DNA of 64,000 nucleotides from Desulfotomaculum sp. Lineage in GTDB: Bacteria > Bacillota > Desulfotomaculia > Desulfotomaculales > Nap2-2B. Positions 26,378 through 34,784 of the stretch are shown here, in pieces (position 1 is the stretch's first letter; the number at the start of each line of letters is the position of its first letter). The notes beneath the pieces are model-generated. The model was given only the letters and a program-made list of their open reading frames with translations. It searched no databases and was not told the origin of the DNA. The stretch lies in contig DOTD01000032.1 in the NCBI GenBank assembly GCA_003513005.1, forward strand, positions 1 through 64,000, in the 5' to 3' direction. A program made the translations under genes and the position numbers.

Positions 26378-27487
26378 TTATTCCCCCTGTCCGCTTACAG
26401 AAACCTCATCCCCGTCCTGCAGCATGTTAAGATTGGTGACAATTACTTTTTCGCCTGCTTTCAATCCGGAGATGACCTCGGCCAGATTATTTTGAGTCTC
26501 TCCGATTGTTACGGCGTGTTTGCGGGCGACACTATTTTCAATGGTGAATACAGAGTAATTGCCTTCGGCGCCGGTCAGCGCTTTCATCGGGATGACGACT
26601 TTTTCCACAGTCTCGTCAACCGGTATTTCAACATAAGCAAATTCACCGGGATGAAGCTTTCCTGCTTCATTACCAACCTGGACCTTGCAGTCAAATACCC
26701 GCGCCGAGACATCTGCCGCGATATCAATTGTTTTGACGACGCCTTGATATCCTTTGGTATCCTCCCTGGAAAGCTTCACGGTGGCTTTTGATCCTGCTTT
26801 TACTTTGTCCAGGTCACTTTGTTTTACTTGGATTACGGCGTACAGCGAGGCAGTGTTCTTAACCTTGGCCAGAACATTACTGGGAGAAACAAACTGGCCG
26901 AGGACGACTTCTTTTTCATCCACTGCGCCGCTTATAGGGGATCTGACGACAGTGTCTTCCAGAGTGTCCTGAAGAATTTCAATATTAATCCTGGCCGATT
27001 CCAAATCAACCTTGGCCGTCTTCAGGGCTGCTTCCGCGTTTTCAAAATCGGATTTGGATACAGCGCTGTTGTCATAAAGCTGCTTAATCCTGTCATAGTT
27101 GCGTTGGGATAAATCCAGGTTAAGCTCCAGTTTCTGTAAATTGGTTTGAGCGGACTTCAACTGGTTTGCAAGATCCTGATCGTCTAGCATAACCATAGGT
27201 GCGCCCTGCGTCACTTTTCTGCCGTTATCAAACAGGATCTGGACGACTTTTCCGCTTATTTTGCTGCTGACAATTCCCTCTTCCTCAGGTTCCAGAGTAG
27301 CTTTAAACGATAAAACGGAAGCATTTTTAACAGTCTTTGCCTGCTGCGCCTCGACATAGACCTTGTTGCCCGCAGATGCCGGCGCAGGTGTCTTCTTGGC
27401 TGTCACCATTTTAAAAGCCCAAAATGCTCCGGCTGCCAAAACTATTATAATTATTGGTATTAAAATTATTTTCCGGCTTATTTTCAT
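26378..27487 (-). CDS. RND efflux adaptor (membrane-fusion protein)
   Basis: The product is 369 aa: an N-terminal membrane anchor (about residues 6-22), a biotinyl-lipoyl half-motif (SGKVVQILFDNGRKVTQG), a coiled-coil hairpin (about 95-170, LQKLELNLDLSQRNYDRIKQ), the second lipoyl half (SPISGAVDEKEVVLGQFV) and beta-barrel domains. ATG 27487 follows GGGGAGG; an upstream GTG (27523) lacks a clear SD. It is the first gene of the pair with the pump and probably couples the pump to the cell envelope. Confidence 0.92.
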   Translation of the reverse strand: MKISRKIILIPIIIIVLAAGAFWAFKMVTAKKTPAPASAGNKVYVEAQQAKTVKNASVLSFKATLEPEEEGIVSSKISGKVVQILFDNGRKVTQGAPMVMLDDQDLANQLKSAQTNLQKLELNLDLSQRNYDRIKQLYDNSAVSKSDFENAEAALKTAKVDLESARINIEILQDTLEDTVVRSPISGAVDEKEVVLGQFVSPSNVLAKVKNTASLYAVIQVKQSDLDKVKAGSKATVKLSREDTKGYQGVVKTIDIAADVSARVFDCKVQVGNEAGKLHPGEFAYVEIPVDETVEKVVIPMKALTGAEGNYSVFTIENSVARKHAVTIGETQNNLAEVISGLKAGEKVIVTNLNMLQDGDEVSVSGQGE

Positions 27488-27523
27488 TATTCTTTTTATC
27501 CTCCCCTTCCCCTGAAAAACCAC

Positions 27524-28352
27524 TTCTTATTCTAAGCTAACCAACCAGCAGATGAATATCCTGCAAGAATACCAACGTTTGTTTATTATCTCTTCACTGC
27601 AGCCGGATAATTTTCTTTGCTTCTTTTATTTATAATAATCACTTCCAGAAATAAATAAGAAATGTATTTTAATGGTTTCTTAATTGAACGAACGGTCGGT
27701 CAAGCGCTATTATTTTATTAACTTTTTTCCTTTATTGCAAGTAAAAAATAATAATGTATATTTCTTGTATATTTGAAAATAAGAGCCTGTATAAAAATTT
27801 CAAAAAAATGTTTAAAACCTCTTAAGATTCTCAAAAGCTGACCGATAAATATATATGATTTGCCCTGTCCTAAAGCGCCGCTTGTCGTGACGCCCCTCTG
27901 CCCGGCAACCTTAAAACGTGTGGCAGAAGTATGGCAGTTTATAGAAAACGCTGGCGAATAGAATTGTTCTCCAAGTCAATTTTGATACAACTGGTATAGC
28001 TTTTTCAAGTTCATGTGTTTGCGCATCAATTTTTGTGTTTATGGAACTAATGATGTTCTGCAGGAAAATTATTCTAGACAAAGAATAATAAAAAAGAAGA
28101 TTTATGAGTCGAAATCAACATAAAAGTTCTAAAAATTAATAAAATAGTCAGTTGAATAAATGTAATAAAAAATTTTATGAAACTGCACAAGGAAAAAAGA
28201 AGTTTTTAATTCACTTCTTTGTAATTCACTTCTTTGCAGGTTGGAATTGAACCGCAGCAAATAGTGTGGTTAAAGAATATGGAAGGATGTGGGAAATAAA
28301 AAAATAAAACAAGCGCTTTAAAACAAGAAAAGAAATATAGACAAGAAAGGAA
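27524..28352. other. Long AT-rich intergenic region
   Basis: About 830 bases between the divergent RND and protease genes. It contains an apparent TetR-type operator (27684-27703). A GC-richer patch at about 27875-27955, read on the minus strand, encodes a short VAGQRGVTTSGALGQGKS-like stretch that could be a decayed fragment; I could not identify it. The remainder is AT-rich, and no intact gene is visible. Confidence 0.4.
27684..27703 (-). promoter_or_regulatory. TetR-type operator upstream of the RND operon
   Basis: TTGAACGAACGGTCGGTCAA is a 20-base imperfect palindrome (four mismatched positions) of the GACCGACCGTTCGTTC type bound by many TetR-family repressors. It lies about 200 bases upstream of the adaptor start. 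No tetR gene is in the window, so the repressor is presumably encoded elsewhere. Confidence 0.6.
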
Positions 28353-31106
28353 ATGATCGGTTTGAACTATACCAGGAATAGAGCCAGTTTTACAAAAGTA
28401 ATTGCGTTTATCACTCTTAAGTTTTTTATACTGTCTTTTTTATTGCTTTTTTTACCGGCGTCCGGTTTTGCTCAAGATGAACAAGAACTTTCTATTGCGC
28501 CAACTAATCCTGCTTTTGCTCAGTATGTAAATAATGATAATTCCAGAAAAATAAAAACTGTTACAGAAAAGGTGTACCCTCTTGGCCGTATCCCTTCTCC
28601 TTTCCTATATAAGGTTGAGAAAAGGGCCAGCACTCTAAAAAGCAGCAAAGCATTAGCAGCATATCCAGCAAGATATGACCTGCGCGACACGGGGAAAGTT
28701 ACAGATGTGAGAGACCAGGGCCAATGCGGGAGCTGTTGGACATTCGGCGCATACGCTTCACTTGAATCAGCGCTTCTTCCCTCGGAAACATGGGATTTTT
28801 CAGAAAACAACCTGAAGAACACGAATGGATTTGATCCAGGCTGCTGTGATGGCGGTAATGATTGGATGTCTATAGCTTACCTGTCGAGGTGGAGTGGACC
28901 TGTCCTGGAAGCAGACGATCCCTATGACTATAGCAGTTGTTTGTCTCCAAACGGGGTCTCAGCCCAAAAACATGTCCAGGAAGTTATATTTCCTTACACT
29001 ATTGCTGAAATAAAAGATGCGATCATGAATCATGGCGCATTGGCTACAAGTTTTTACTATGACGATTCTTGTTTTAACTATGCAAACAACGCATACTATT
29101 TCCCTTACGAAGGCTATTATTCCAACCATGAAGTAGCAATAGTTGGCTGGGATGACAATTACCCGCTGGGGAATTTTGCGCCTTATACACCGTCCGCCAA
29201 TGGCGCATTTATTCTGAAAAATAGTTGGGGACCAGGCTGGGGAGACGGAGGTTATTTTTACATCTCCTATGAAGACAGCAACTGTGGTTATGAGAATGCG
29301 GGATTCTATAGTGCGGAATCAACTACGAATTATGATGATATATATCAATACGATCCCCTTGGCTGCTCGGAACTGATAGGCGCCAGCTATACTCCATACT
29401 TATGGGGAGCAAACGTCTTCACCGCGAGAGCGCAAGGGCAAATTAAAGCAGTAAGTTTTTATACGCTGGATAGCAACGTGAATTATGAAGCAAGTGTTTA
29501 TAAGAACGTTGCATCTGCTCCTACAACTGGAATATTAGCTGGAACAAAAACCGGATCGATAAATGTTGCGGGTTATCATACAGTAGAATTAAATTCTCCT
29601 GTTTTAATTTCAAATGGCGAAAAGTTTTCAATAGTAATCAAACTAACAAATCTTAACGGCTACCCATACCAACACGCAATTGAAAAGCCTTATTCCGGCT
29701 ATAGCAGTACGGCTACAGCCAGTTCCGGACAGAGTTTTTACAGTATAAATGGATATTCCTGGACAGACTTGACATCAGCTATTGGAAAAACTAATTTTTG
29801 CATAAAAGCATTTACTGAATCTACTGCTGTTCCTACTGTTCCGACCGTGACAACCAATGCCGCCACCGGTATAACCCAGACCTCCGCCACTTTAAACGGG
29901 GTTATCACCGCCGTCGGCGGATCGCCTGTCGACAGCTACGGTTTTGACTGGGGGATAAGTCCGTTTTCATTAACCAACCATATAGAAGTTGGCTCAACCA
30001 GTCCCGGCAGCACACCCTTTAGCTTTAACAATGTTCTGACAGGACTTGCTTCTGACAAAACATACTATTTTAAGGCTTATGCGCACAACACCGGCGGCCA
30101 AAGTACCAATACCACTGTAAAAAACTTCACTACGCTAAAGAATAACCCCCCGGCCGTGACCACCAATGCCGCCACCGGTATAACCCAGACCTCCGCCACC
30201 TTAAACGGGGTCATCACCGCCGTCGGCGGGTCTCCTGTCGACAGCTACGGTTTCGACTGGGGGACCAGTCCGACATCTTTAACAAACCGTTTTGAAGTTG
30301 GTGTAACCAGTCCCGGCAGCACCCCTTTTAACTTTAACAATGTTCTGACAGGACTTAATTCCAACAAAACCTACTATTTTAAGGCCTATGCGCACAATGC
30401 CGGCGGCCAAAGTACCAATACCACTGTAAAAAACTTCACTACGCTAAAGAATAACCCACCGGCCGTGACCACCAATGCCGCCACCGGTATAACCCAGACC
30501 TCCGCCACTTTAAACGGGGTTATCACCGCCGTCGGCGGATCGCCTGTCGACAGCTACGGTTTCGACTGGGGGACCAGTCCGACATCTTTAACAAACCGTT
30601 TTGAAGTTGGTGTAACCAGTCCCGGCAGCACCCCTTTTAACTTTAACAATGTTCTGACAGGACTTAATTCCAACAAAACCTACTATTTTAAGGCCTATGC
30701 GCACAACACCGGTGGTCAAAGCACAAATACTACCATAAAAAGATTTACTACGCTCAAGAATATCCCACCGACTGTGACAACCAATAATGCCACCGGTATA
30801 ACCAAGACTTCCGCTGCTTTAAACGGCGTCATCAATGCCATCGGCGGATCGCCTGTCGACAGCTACGGCTTTTATTGGGGGACCAGTCCGACATCTTTAA
30901 CCAACCGTTTTGAAGTTGGTGTAACCAGTCCCGGCAGCACCCCCTTTAGCTTTAACAATGTTCTAACAGGGCTTACCTGCTCCAGAACCTACTACTATAA
31001 AGCTTACGCAACCAACTCAGCGGGTACCAGCTATGGAAAAATTAAATATTTTACTACTCTTTCTTGCTATGGCAAGTATCGTAACCCGAAGAAGCTGGAA
31101 CTATAA
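28353..31106 (+). CDS. Secreted papain-like (C1A) cysteine protease with four Fn3-like repeats
   Basis: The product is 917 aa. A signal peptide (hydrophobic about 20-38, cleavage near GFAQ) leads to a C1A peptidase: QGQCGSCWTFGAY with catalytic C128, His in SNHEVAIVGWDDNY and Asn in LKNSWGPGWGDGGYF. A middle region (about 330-495) of a type seen in secreted C1A proteins follows, then four tandem 103-aa beta-sandwich repeats (TSATLNGVITAVGGSPVDSYGF). Repeats 2 and 3 are almost identical in DNA. ATG 28353 has AAAGGA very close; TTG 28362 may be the real start. It is probably an extracellular protein degrader or adhesin. A terminator follows. Confidence 0.88.
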   Translation: MIGLNYTRNRASFTKVIAFITLKFFILSFLLLFLPASGFAQDEQELSIAPTNPAFAQYVNNDNSRKIKTVTEKVYPLGRIPSPFLYKVEKRASTLKSSKALAAYPARYDLRDTGKVTDVRDQGQCGSCWTFGAYASLESALLPSETWDFSENNLKNTNGFDPGCCDGGNDWMSIAYLSRWSGPVLEADDPYDYSSCLSPNGVSAQKHVQEVIFPYTIAEIKDAIMNHGALATSFYYDDSCFNYANNAYYFPYEGYYSNHEVAIVGWDDNYPLGNFAPYTPSANGAFILKNSWGPGWGDGGYFYISYEDSNCGYENAGFYSAESTTNYDDIYQYDPLGCSELIGASYTPYLWGANVFTARAQGQIKAVSFYTLDSNVNYEASVYKNVASAPTTGILAGTKTGSINVAGYHTVELNSPVLISNGEKFSIVIKLTNLNGYPYQHAIEKPYSGYSSTATASSGQSFYSINGYSWTDLTSAIGKTNFCIKAFTESTAVPTVPTVTTNAATGITQTSATLNGVITAVGGSPVDSYGFDWGISPFSLTNHIEVGSTSPGSTPFSFNNVLTGLASDKTYYFKAYAHNTGGQSTNTTVKNFTTLKNNPPAVTTNAATGITQTSATLNGVITAVGGSPVDSYGFDWGTSPTSLTNRFEVGVTSPGSTPFNFNNVLTGLNSNKTYYFKAYAHNAGGQSTNTTVKNFTTLKNNPPAVTTNAATGITQTSATLNGVITAVGGSPVDSYGFDWGTSPTSLTNRFEVGVTSPGSTPFNFNNVLTGLNSNKTYYFKAYAHNTGGQSTNTTIKRFTTLKNIPPTVTTNNATGITKTSAALNGVINAIGGSPVDSYGFYWGTSPTSLTNRFEVGVTSPGSTPFSFNNVLTGLTCSRTYYYKAYATNSAGTSYGKIKYFTTLSCYGKYRNPKKLEL
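29847..31060. repeat. Four tandem 309-bp coding repeats
   Basis: Repeat starts at 29847, 30156, 30465 and 30774 are exactly 309 bases apart (103 codons). Each begins at GTGACAACCAATGCC or a close variant. Units 2 and 3 are almost identical, so recent duplication or gene conversion is likely, and copy number may vary between strains. Confidence 0.93.
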
Positions 31107-31143
31107 GAGTAAGCCTTTTAAAAATTGACTATATAAAAAAAAG

Positions 31144-31190
31144 AGCCCGTTTTTCTTTTATAGCCATGCCTATAAAAAGAAAGACGGGCT
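31144..31190. terminator. Long inverted repeat / terminator after the protease gene
   Basis: AGCCCGT (31144-31150) pairs with ACGGGCT (31184-31190), and the inner TTTCTTTTATAG with CTATAAAAAGAAAG, around a very short loop. It follows the protease stop by about 37 bases and is followed by an AT-rich run. Confidence 0.75.
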
Positions 31191-31220
31191 TATAAATTAT
31201 AAATGCAGAAAGAACACAGA

Positions 31221-31285
31221 ACACAGGGGGACGGTACTCTAGAACACAGGGGGACGGGAACACAGGGGGACGGTACTCTTGTGTC
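31221..31285. repeat. RAYT-associated repeats, left side (three copies)
   Basis: The unit ACACAGGGGGACGG occurs three times (about 31221, 31244 and 31260); the last reads on as TACTCTTGTGTC. These direct copies precede the RAYT gene. Inverted copies follow it at 32111-32152, so the gene is bracketed by inverted repeats. Confidence 0.85.
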
Positions 31286-31337
31286 AAGGGGAAAATGCAT
31301 GGTAGAATCAGAGAAAAGGGAGAAGGGGCGGGAAGGA

Positions 31338-32108
31338 ATGTCCAGGGAGCCAAGAGAGAAGAGTGAAACAGGAATCTACCATGTTATGGTACGAGGAATC
31401 GGCCAGCAGGATATTTTTCACGAAGAAGAAGATTTTCAGAGATACCTGGAAACTACAAAAAAGATATCTCTGGAAAGCGGGGTAAGCATACTCGGGTATT
31501 GCTTTATGACCAATCACATTCATTTATTGTTAAGAGAAGACTACGGTAATATATCAGTGTTTATGAAACGATTGGATATAAGTTACGCCTACTGGTACAA
31601 CTGGAAATACGAAAGAATTGGGCACGTATTTCAAGATCGCTTTAAGAGTGAATGCGTAGAGGACGACGCATACCTACTGACAGTCATTCGCTACATCCAC
31701 CAAAATCCCGTCAAAGCATCCATCACCAGCAAACCAGAGGAATATGAATGGAGCAGTTGCGCTGCTTATTATAAAGCGGATCGAAATATTGCCATATTTC
31801 CTGATACCAGTCAAATCTTAAGCATTATACATAATGAGAAGAAAAAGGCAATTGAAGGACTTCAAAATTTCACAGAAGAGGGTAACGAAGACCACTGCCT
31901 GGATTGCAATGAGATCAAACGAATCAGCGAGAGCGAAGCATATAAAATCACCAAGAGAATAATGAATGGTGAACCGTTAACGGCTTTACAGACGATGGAC
32001 CAGGATAAACGAAATAAAATATTAAGTCGCATAAAAAATGATGGATTAAGCCTGCGGCAAATATGCAGGATAACCGGCTTACCATTCCACATTGTCAGAA
32101 AGGCTTAG
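31338..32108 (+). CDS. REP-associated tyrosine transposase (RAYT, Y1 family)
   Basis: This is a single-strand Y1 transposase, domesticated type (256 aa from ATG 31338, MSREPREKSETGIYHVM, which matches the family start). ATG 31299, with a better-spaced AAGGGGA, is an alternative. The metal-binding HxH motif is in MTNHIHLLL, and Tyr candidates are in YAYWYNWKYERIGHVF. RYIHQNPVKA and YEWSS follow as in RAYTs, and a C-terminal HTH (SLRQICRITGLPFHIVRKA) is present. It is flanked by GGGGACGG repeats in inverted orientation, and similar repeats are scattered over the window, consistent with it mobilising them. Confidence 0.88.
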   Translation: MSREPREKSETGIYHVMVRGIGQQDIFHEEEDFQRYLETTKKISLESGVSILGYCFMTNHIHLLLREDYGNISVFMKRLDISYAYWYNWKYERIGHVFQDRFKSECVEDDAYLLTVIRYIHQNPVKASITSKPEEYEWSSCAAYYKADRNIAIFPDTSQILSIIHNEKKKAIEGLQNFTEEGNEDHCLDCNEIKRISESEAYKITKRIMNGEPLTALQTMDQDKRNKILSRIKNDGLSLRQICRITGLPFHIVRKA

Positions 32109-32110
32109 AT

Positions 32111-32152
32111 ATTGACACAGAAGAACCGTCCCCTTGTGTCCCCTTGTGTCAA
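32111..32152. repeat. RAYT-associated repeats, right side (inverted)
   Basis: ATTGACACAGAAGAACCGTC followed by two CCCCTTGTGTC units is the reverse complement of the left-side repeats. It closes the element around the transposase gene. Confidence 0.85.
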
Positions 32153-32247
32153 GATAAACGAATAAGACTTACTGAGGAATAAGACTGGGATTAGAAAGAA
32201 TTATAGAAGCTGAAGGAAGGCAATTTATTCAGAGGGAAGGAACATAC

Positions 32248-32340
32248 ATGAATACTACGGCTAAGCCGTTGGTAGCGGGAAATATAACAAATCTGATCCG
32301 AGTAGTCCAATCATCTAGCAGTGGAATCATTAATTGTTAA
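32248..32340 (+). CDS. Possible 30-aa leader peptide before the metal ATPase
   Basis: ATG at 32248 with GGGAAGGA seven bases upstream opens a 30-codon frame (MNTTAKPLVAGNITNLI...) ending 33 bases before the P-type ATPase start. The good SD and spacing are seen directly; no family is recognised. It could be a leader peptide, a small protein or the remnant of a larger gene. Confidence 0.3.
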   Translation: MNTTAKPLVAGNITNLIRVVQSSSSGIINC

Positions 32341-32373
32341 TTAGACTAAACATGAAAGAAAGAAGGAACGGAT

Positions 32374-34500
32374 ATGCGTTATTCTTTGGTAGGACTGGAC
32401 TGCCCGAACTGCGCCGCGAAACTGGAGCGGGAACTTCGTAAAGTAAATGGTTTGGAGAATATAACTATCAACTTTAATACATTGAGCGTCGAACTGCCGG
32501 AAATATTTGCCGAAGAAGCCTGTGCCGTCATTAAACGGGTAGAACCGGAAGTTAAACTGCAAAAAGCTGAAAGGTCACAGTCTTCTTCATCAGCAGAGGA
32601 AGCTGAAGAACATAATAGTCTTTGGATAATTATCGGAGCAGGTTTACTATTTGCCATTGGATTAATATTTAACCAATCACTGCATAATACGCCTTTTTCT
32701 TGGGCTGAGTATGCTGTTTTAATTCCGGCTTATCTCCTTGTTGGTTGGCCGGTTATTCTAGCCGCTTTTAGAAAAGCGGTAGGCGGAGAGTTATTCGATG
32801 AGAATTTCTTGATGACTATTTCTACCGGCGGGGCCATAGCGATCTACCAATTGCCGGAGGCAGTGGGTGTGATGCTTTTTTATGCGGTTGGGGAATACTT
32901 GCAGGACCGGGCGGTCGATCACTCACGGCAATCTATCACCGCTTTGCTTAATACTCAGCCGGAATATGCCAATCTCAAAGAAAATGGGGGAATACGTCAA
33001 GTAAGACCTGAAGAAATTGAGATAGGCCAGATAATAATAATTAAACCTGGTGAAAAAGTTCCCTTGGATGGCCAGATTATTGACGGGACATCATTCGTAG
33101 ACACCTCAGCCTTAACCGGAGAATCTGTTCCGCGCAAGGTTGAGATTGGCGGGAATATCTTATCAGGAATGATCAATGGTCAGGGACTTCTCACGGTCAT
33201 GGTCTCCAAACCGTTTAAAGAATCGTCGGTGGCCAGGATCTTGGAATTGGTCGAAAAAGCCAGTGAGAGAAAAGCTCCCACTGAACAGTTTATAACCAAA
33301 TTTGCAAACTTCTACACCCCTATCGTTGTCGGGGCAGCCGCATTGATTGCAATTATTCCGCCGTTGTTAGTCCCGGGAGCAGCATTCAGTGAATGGATTT
33401 ACCGGGCGCTGGTACTATTGGTTATTTCCTGTCCTTGTGCGCTGATGGTTTCTATCCCGTTGGGCTATTTTGGTGGAATTGGAGCTGCCTCGAAAAACGG
33501 AATCCTGGTTAAGGGAGCTAATTATATAGATGCCCTGGCGGAATTGGATACGGTTGTCTTTGATAAGACTGGTACCTTGACCAAAGGGGTTTTTCGGGTA
33601 ACCCAGATCGTATCCAAAAATCACATTACCCCGGAAGAAATCCTGTCGGCAGCAGCCGGAGCGGAAATATACAGCAATCACCCCATTGCTCAATCAATCT
33701 TCGCTGCGTATAAGGAGAAGACCGGGAAAGAAATAACAGATGACCAGGTTAAGGATTACCGTGAAATTGCTGCCCACGGAATCAGCGCCTGTGTAAATGG
33801 GAACTGGGTTCTGGCGGGAAATGACCGGCTGATGCACAAGGAAAATATAATCCATGAAGATTGTGATGTTGCAGGAACTATTGTTTATGTAGCCATTGAT
33901 GGGGTTTATGCCGGGTATATAGTTATATCTGATGAATTAAAACCCGATGCAAAAGAGGCAATCAGTCGTTTAAAGCAGCTAGGGATTAGGAAAACTGTAA
34001 TGCTTTCCGGTGATGATAAAACAGTGGCAGAAAAGGTCAGTCAGGAAATAGGAATTGATGAGTATTTTGCGGAATTACTGCCTGAAGGTAAGGTTGAGAT
34101 GGTTGAAGAATTGGAAAAGGAGATAAAGCATCGGGAAAAACAAAAACTGGTTTTTGTCGGTGATGGCATTAATGATGCACCCGTTATTACCAGGGCCGAT
34201 ATTGGAGTGGCAATGGGCGGATTGGGCAGTGATGCGGTGGTTGAAGCCGCAGATGTAGTTCTGATGGAGAATGCTCCTTCCAAGTTGGCAAAGGCGGTGG
34301 TAATCGCCAGAAGAACACGACGAATTGTTCGGCAAAATATCTGCATGGCATTAACAGTTAAAGCCTTTTTTATTTTGCTTGGTACTATCGGCCTGGCCAG
34401 TATCTGGGAAGCTGTTTTTGCTGATGTAGGCGTAACATTCCTGGCTGTATTGAATGCCAGCCGGACACTGCAACGCCGAAAAAGGTCTATTACAGCCTAA
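32374..34500 (+). CDS. Heavy-metal-transporting P1B-type ATPase (Zn/Cd/Pb/Co class)
   Basis: This ATP-driven metal exporter is 708 aa. The N-terminal HMA domain has the metal site GLDCPNCAAKLE (C10, C13). The transmembrane metal site is SCPCALM (C353-P-C355), the phosphorylated Asp is D397 in DKTGTLTKG, and the hinge motif is GDGINDAP. The CPC/CPNC combination is typical of ZntA/CadA-type pumps for divalent soft metals. It starts 33 bases after a small ORF. It may be functionally linked to the metal(loid) genes at 42-51 kb, but it is 8 kb away. Confidence 0.93.
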   Translation: MRYSLVGLDCPNCAAKLERELRKVNGLENITINFNTLSVELPEIFAEEACAVIKRVEPEVKLQKAERSQSSSSAEEAEEHNSLWIIIGAGLLFAIGLIFNQSLHNTPFSWAEYAVLIPAYLLVGWPVILAAFRKAVGGELFDENFLMTISTGGAIAIYQLPEAVGVMLFYAVGEYLQDRAVDHSRQSITALLNTQPEYANLKENGGIRQVRPEEIEIGQIIIIKPGEKVPLDGQIIDGTSFVDTSALTGESVPRKVEIGGNILSGMINGQGLLTVMVSKPFKESSVARILELVEKASERKAPTEQFITKFANFYTPIVVGAAALIAIIPPLLVPGAAFSEWIYRALVLLVISCPCALMVSIPLGYFGGIGAASKNGILVKGANYIDALAELDTVVFDKTGTLTKGVFRVTQIVSKNHITPEEILSAAAGAEIYSNHPIAQSIFAAYKEKTGKEITDDQVKDYREIAAHGISACVNGNWVLAGNDRLMHKENIIHEDCDVAGTIVYVAIDGVYAGYIVISDELKPDAKEAISRLKQLGIRKTVMLSGDDKTVAEKVSQEIGIDEYFAELLPEGKVEMVEELEKEIKHREKQKLVFVGDGINDAPVITRADIGVAMGGLGSDAVVEAADVVLMENAPSKLAKAVVIARRTRRIVRQNICMALTVKAFFILLGTIGLASIWEAVFADVGVTFLAVLNASRTLQRRKRSITA

Positions 34501-34657
34501 AATCTTAAAACACCGTTCTAGCGGCGTGGATGTAAATTCCAAACAGCATCCCGGCCAGTCACCTTAACGACAATCTATGACTTCATCCGGCATTATTCCT
34601 TGACAGGGTCTGATAACCATGGGAAGATTATTAACATGGGCCTGCAGCCATTTCCAT

Positions 34658-34686
34658 TTGTATGTTTCCGTGTTGAAAGTTATAAT
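34658..34686 (+). promoter_or_regulatory. Promoter before ubiD
   Basis: TTGTAT (34658-34663) and TATAAT (34681-34686) with a 17-base spacer lie about 100 bases before the ubiD start. Confidence 0.55.
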
Positions 34687-34784
34687 AAAAAATGATTATT
34701 TGAAACCAAAAAGAACTGGCGAAAATCCTCAAAAAAGATGTTTAATAAAGCGCCTCAGGAGTATTAAAAAAGAAGGACGACCAA

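Noticed and set aside
27840..27960. Possible ATPase or transposase fragment on the minus strand
   Set aside because: Only a short GQGKS-like stretch is seen; no family block could be confirmed.
29847..31060. CRISPR or IS-derived repeat
   Set aside because: The repeats are 309-base in-frame coding units of a secreted protein.
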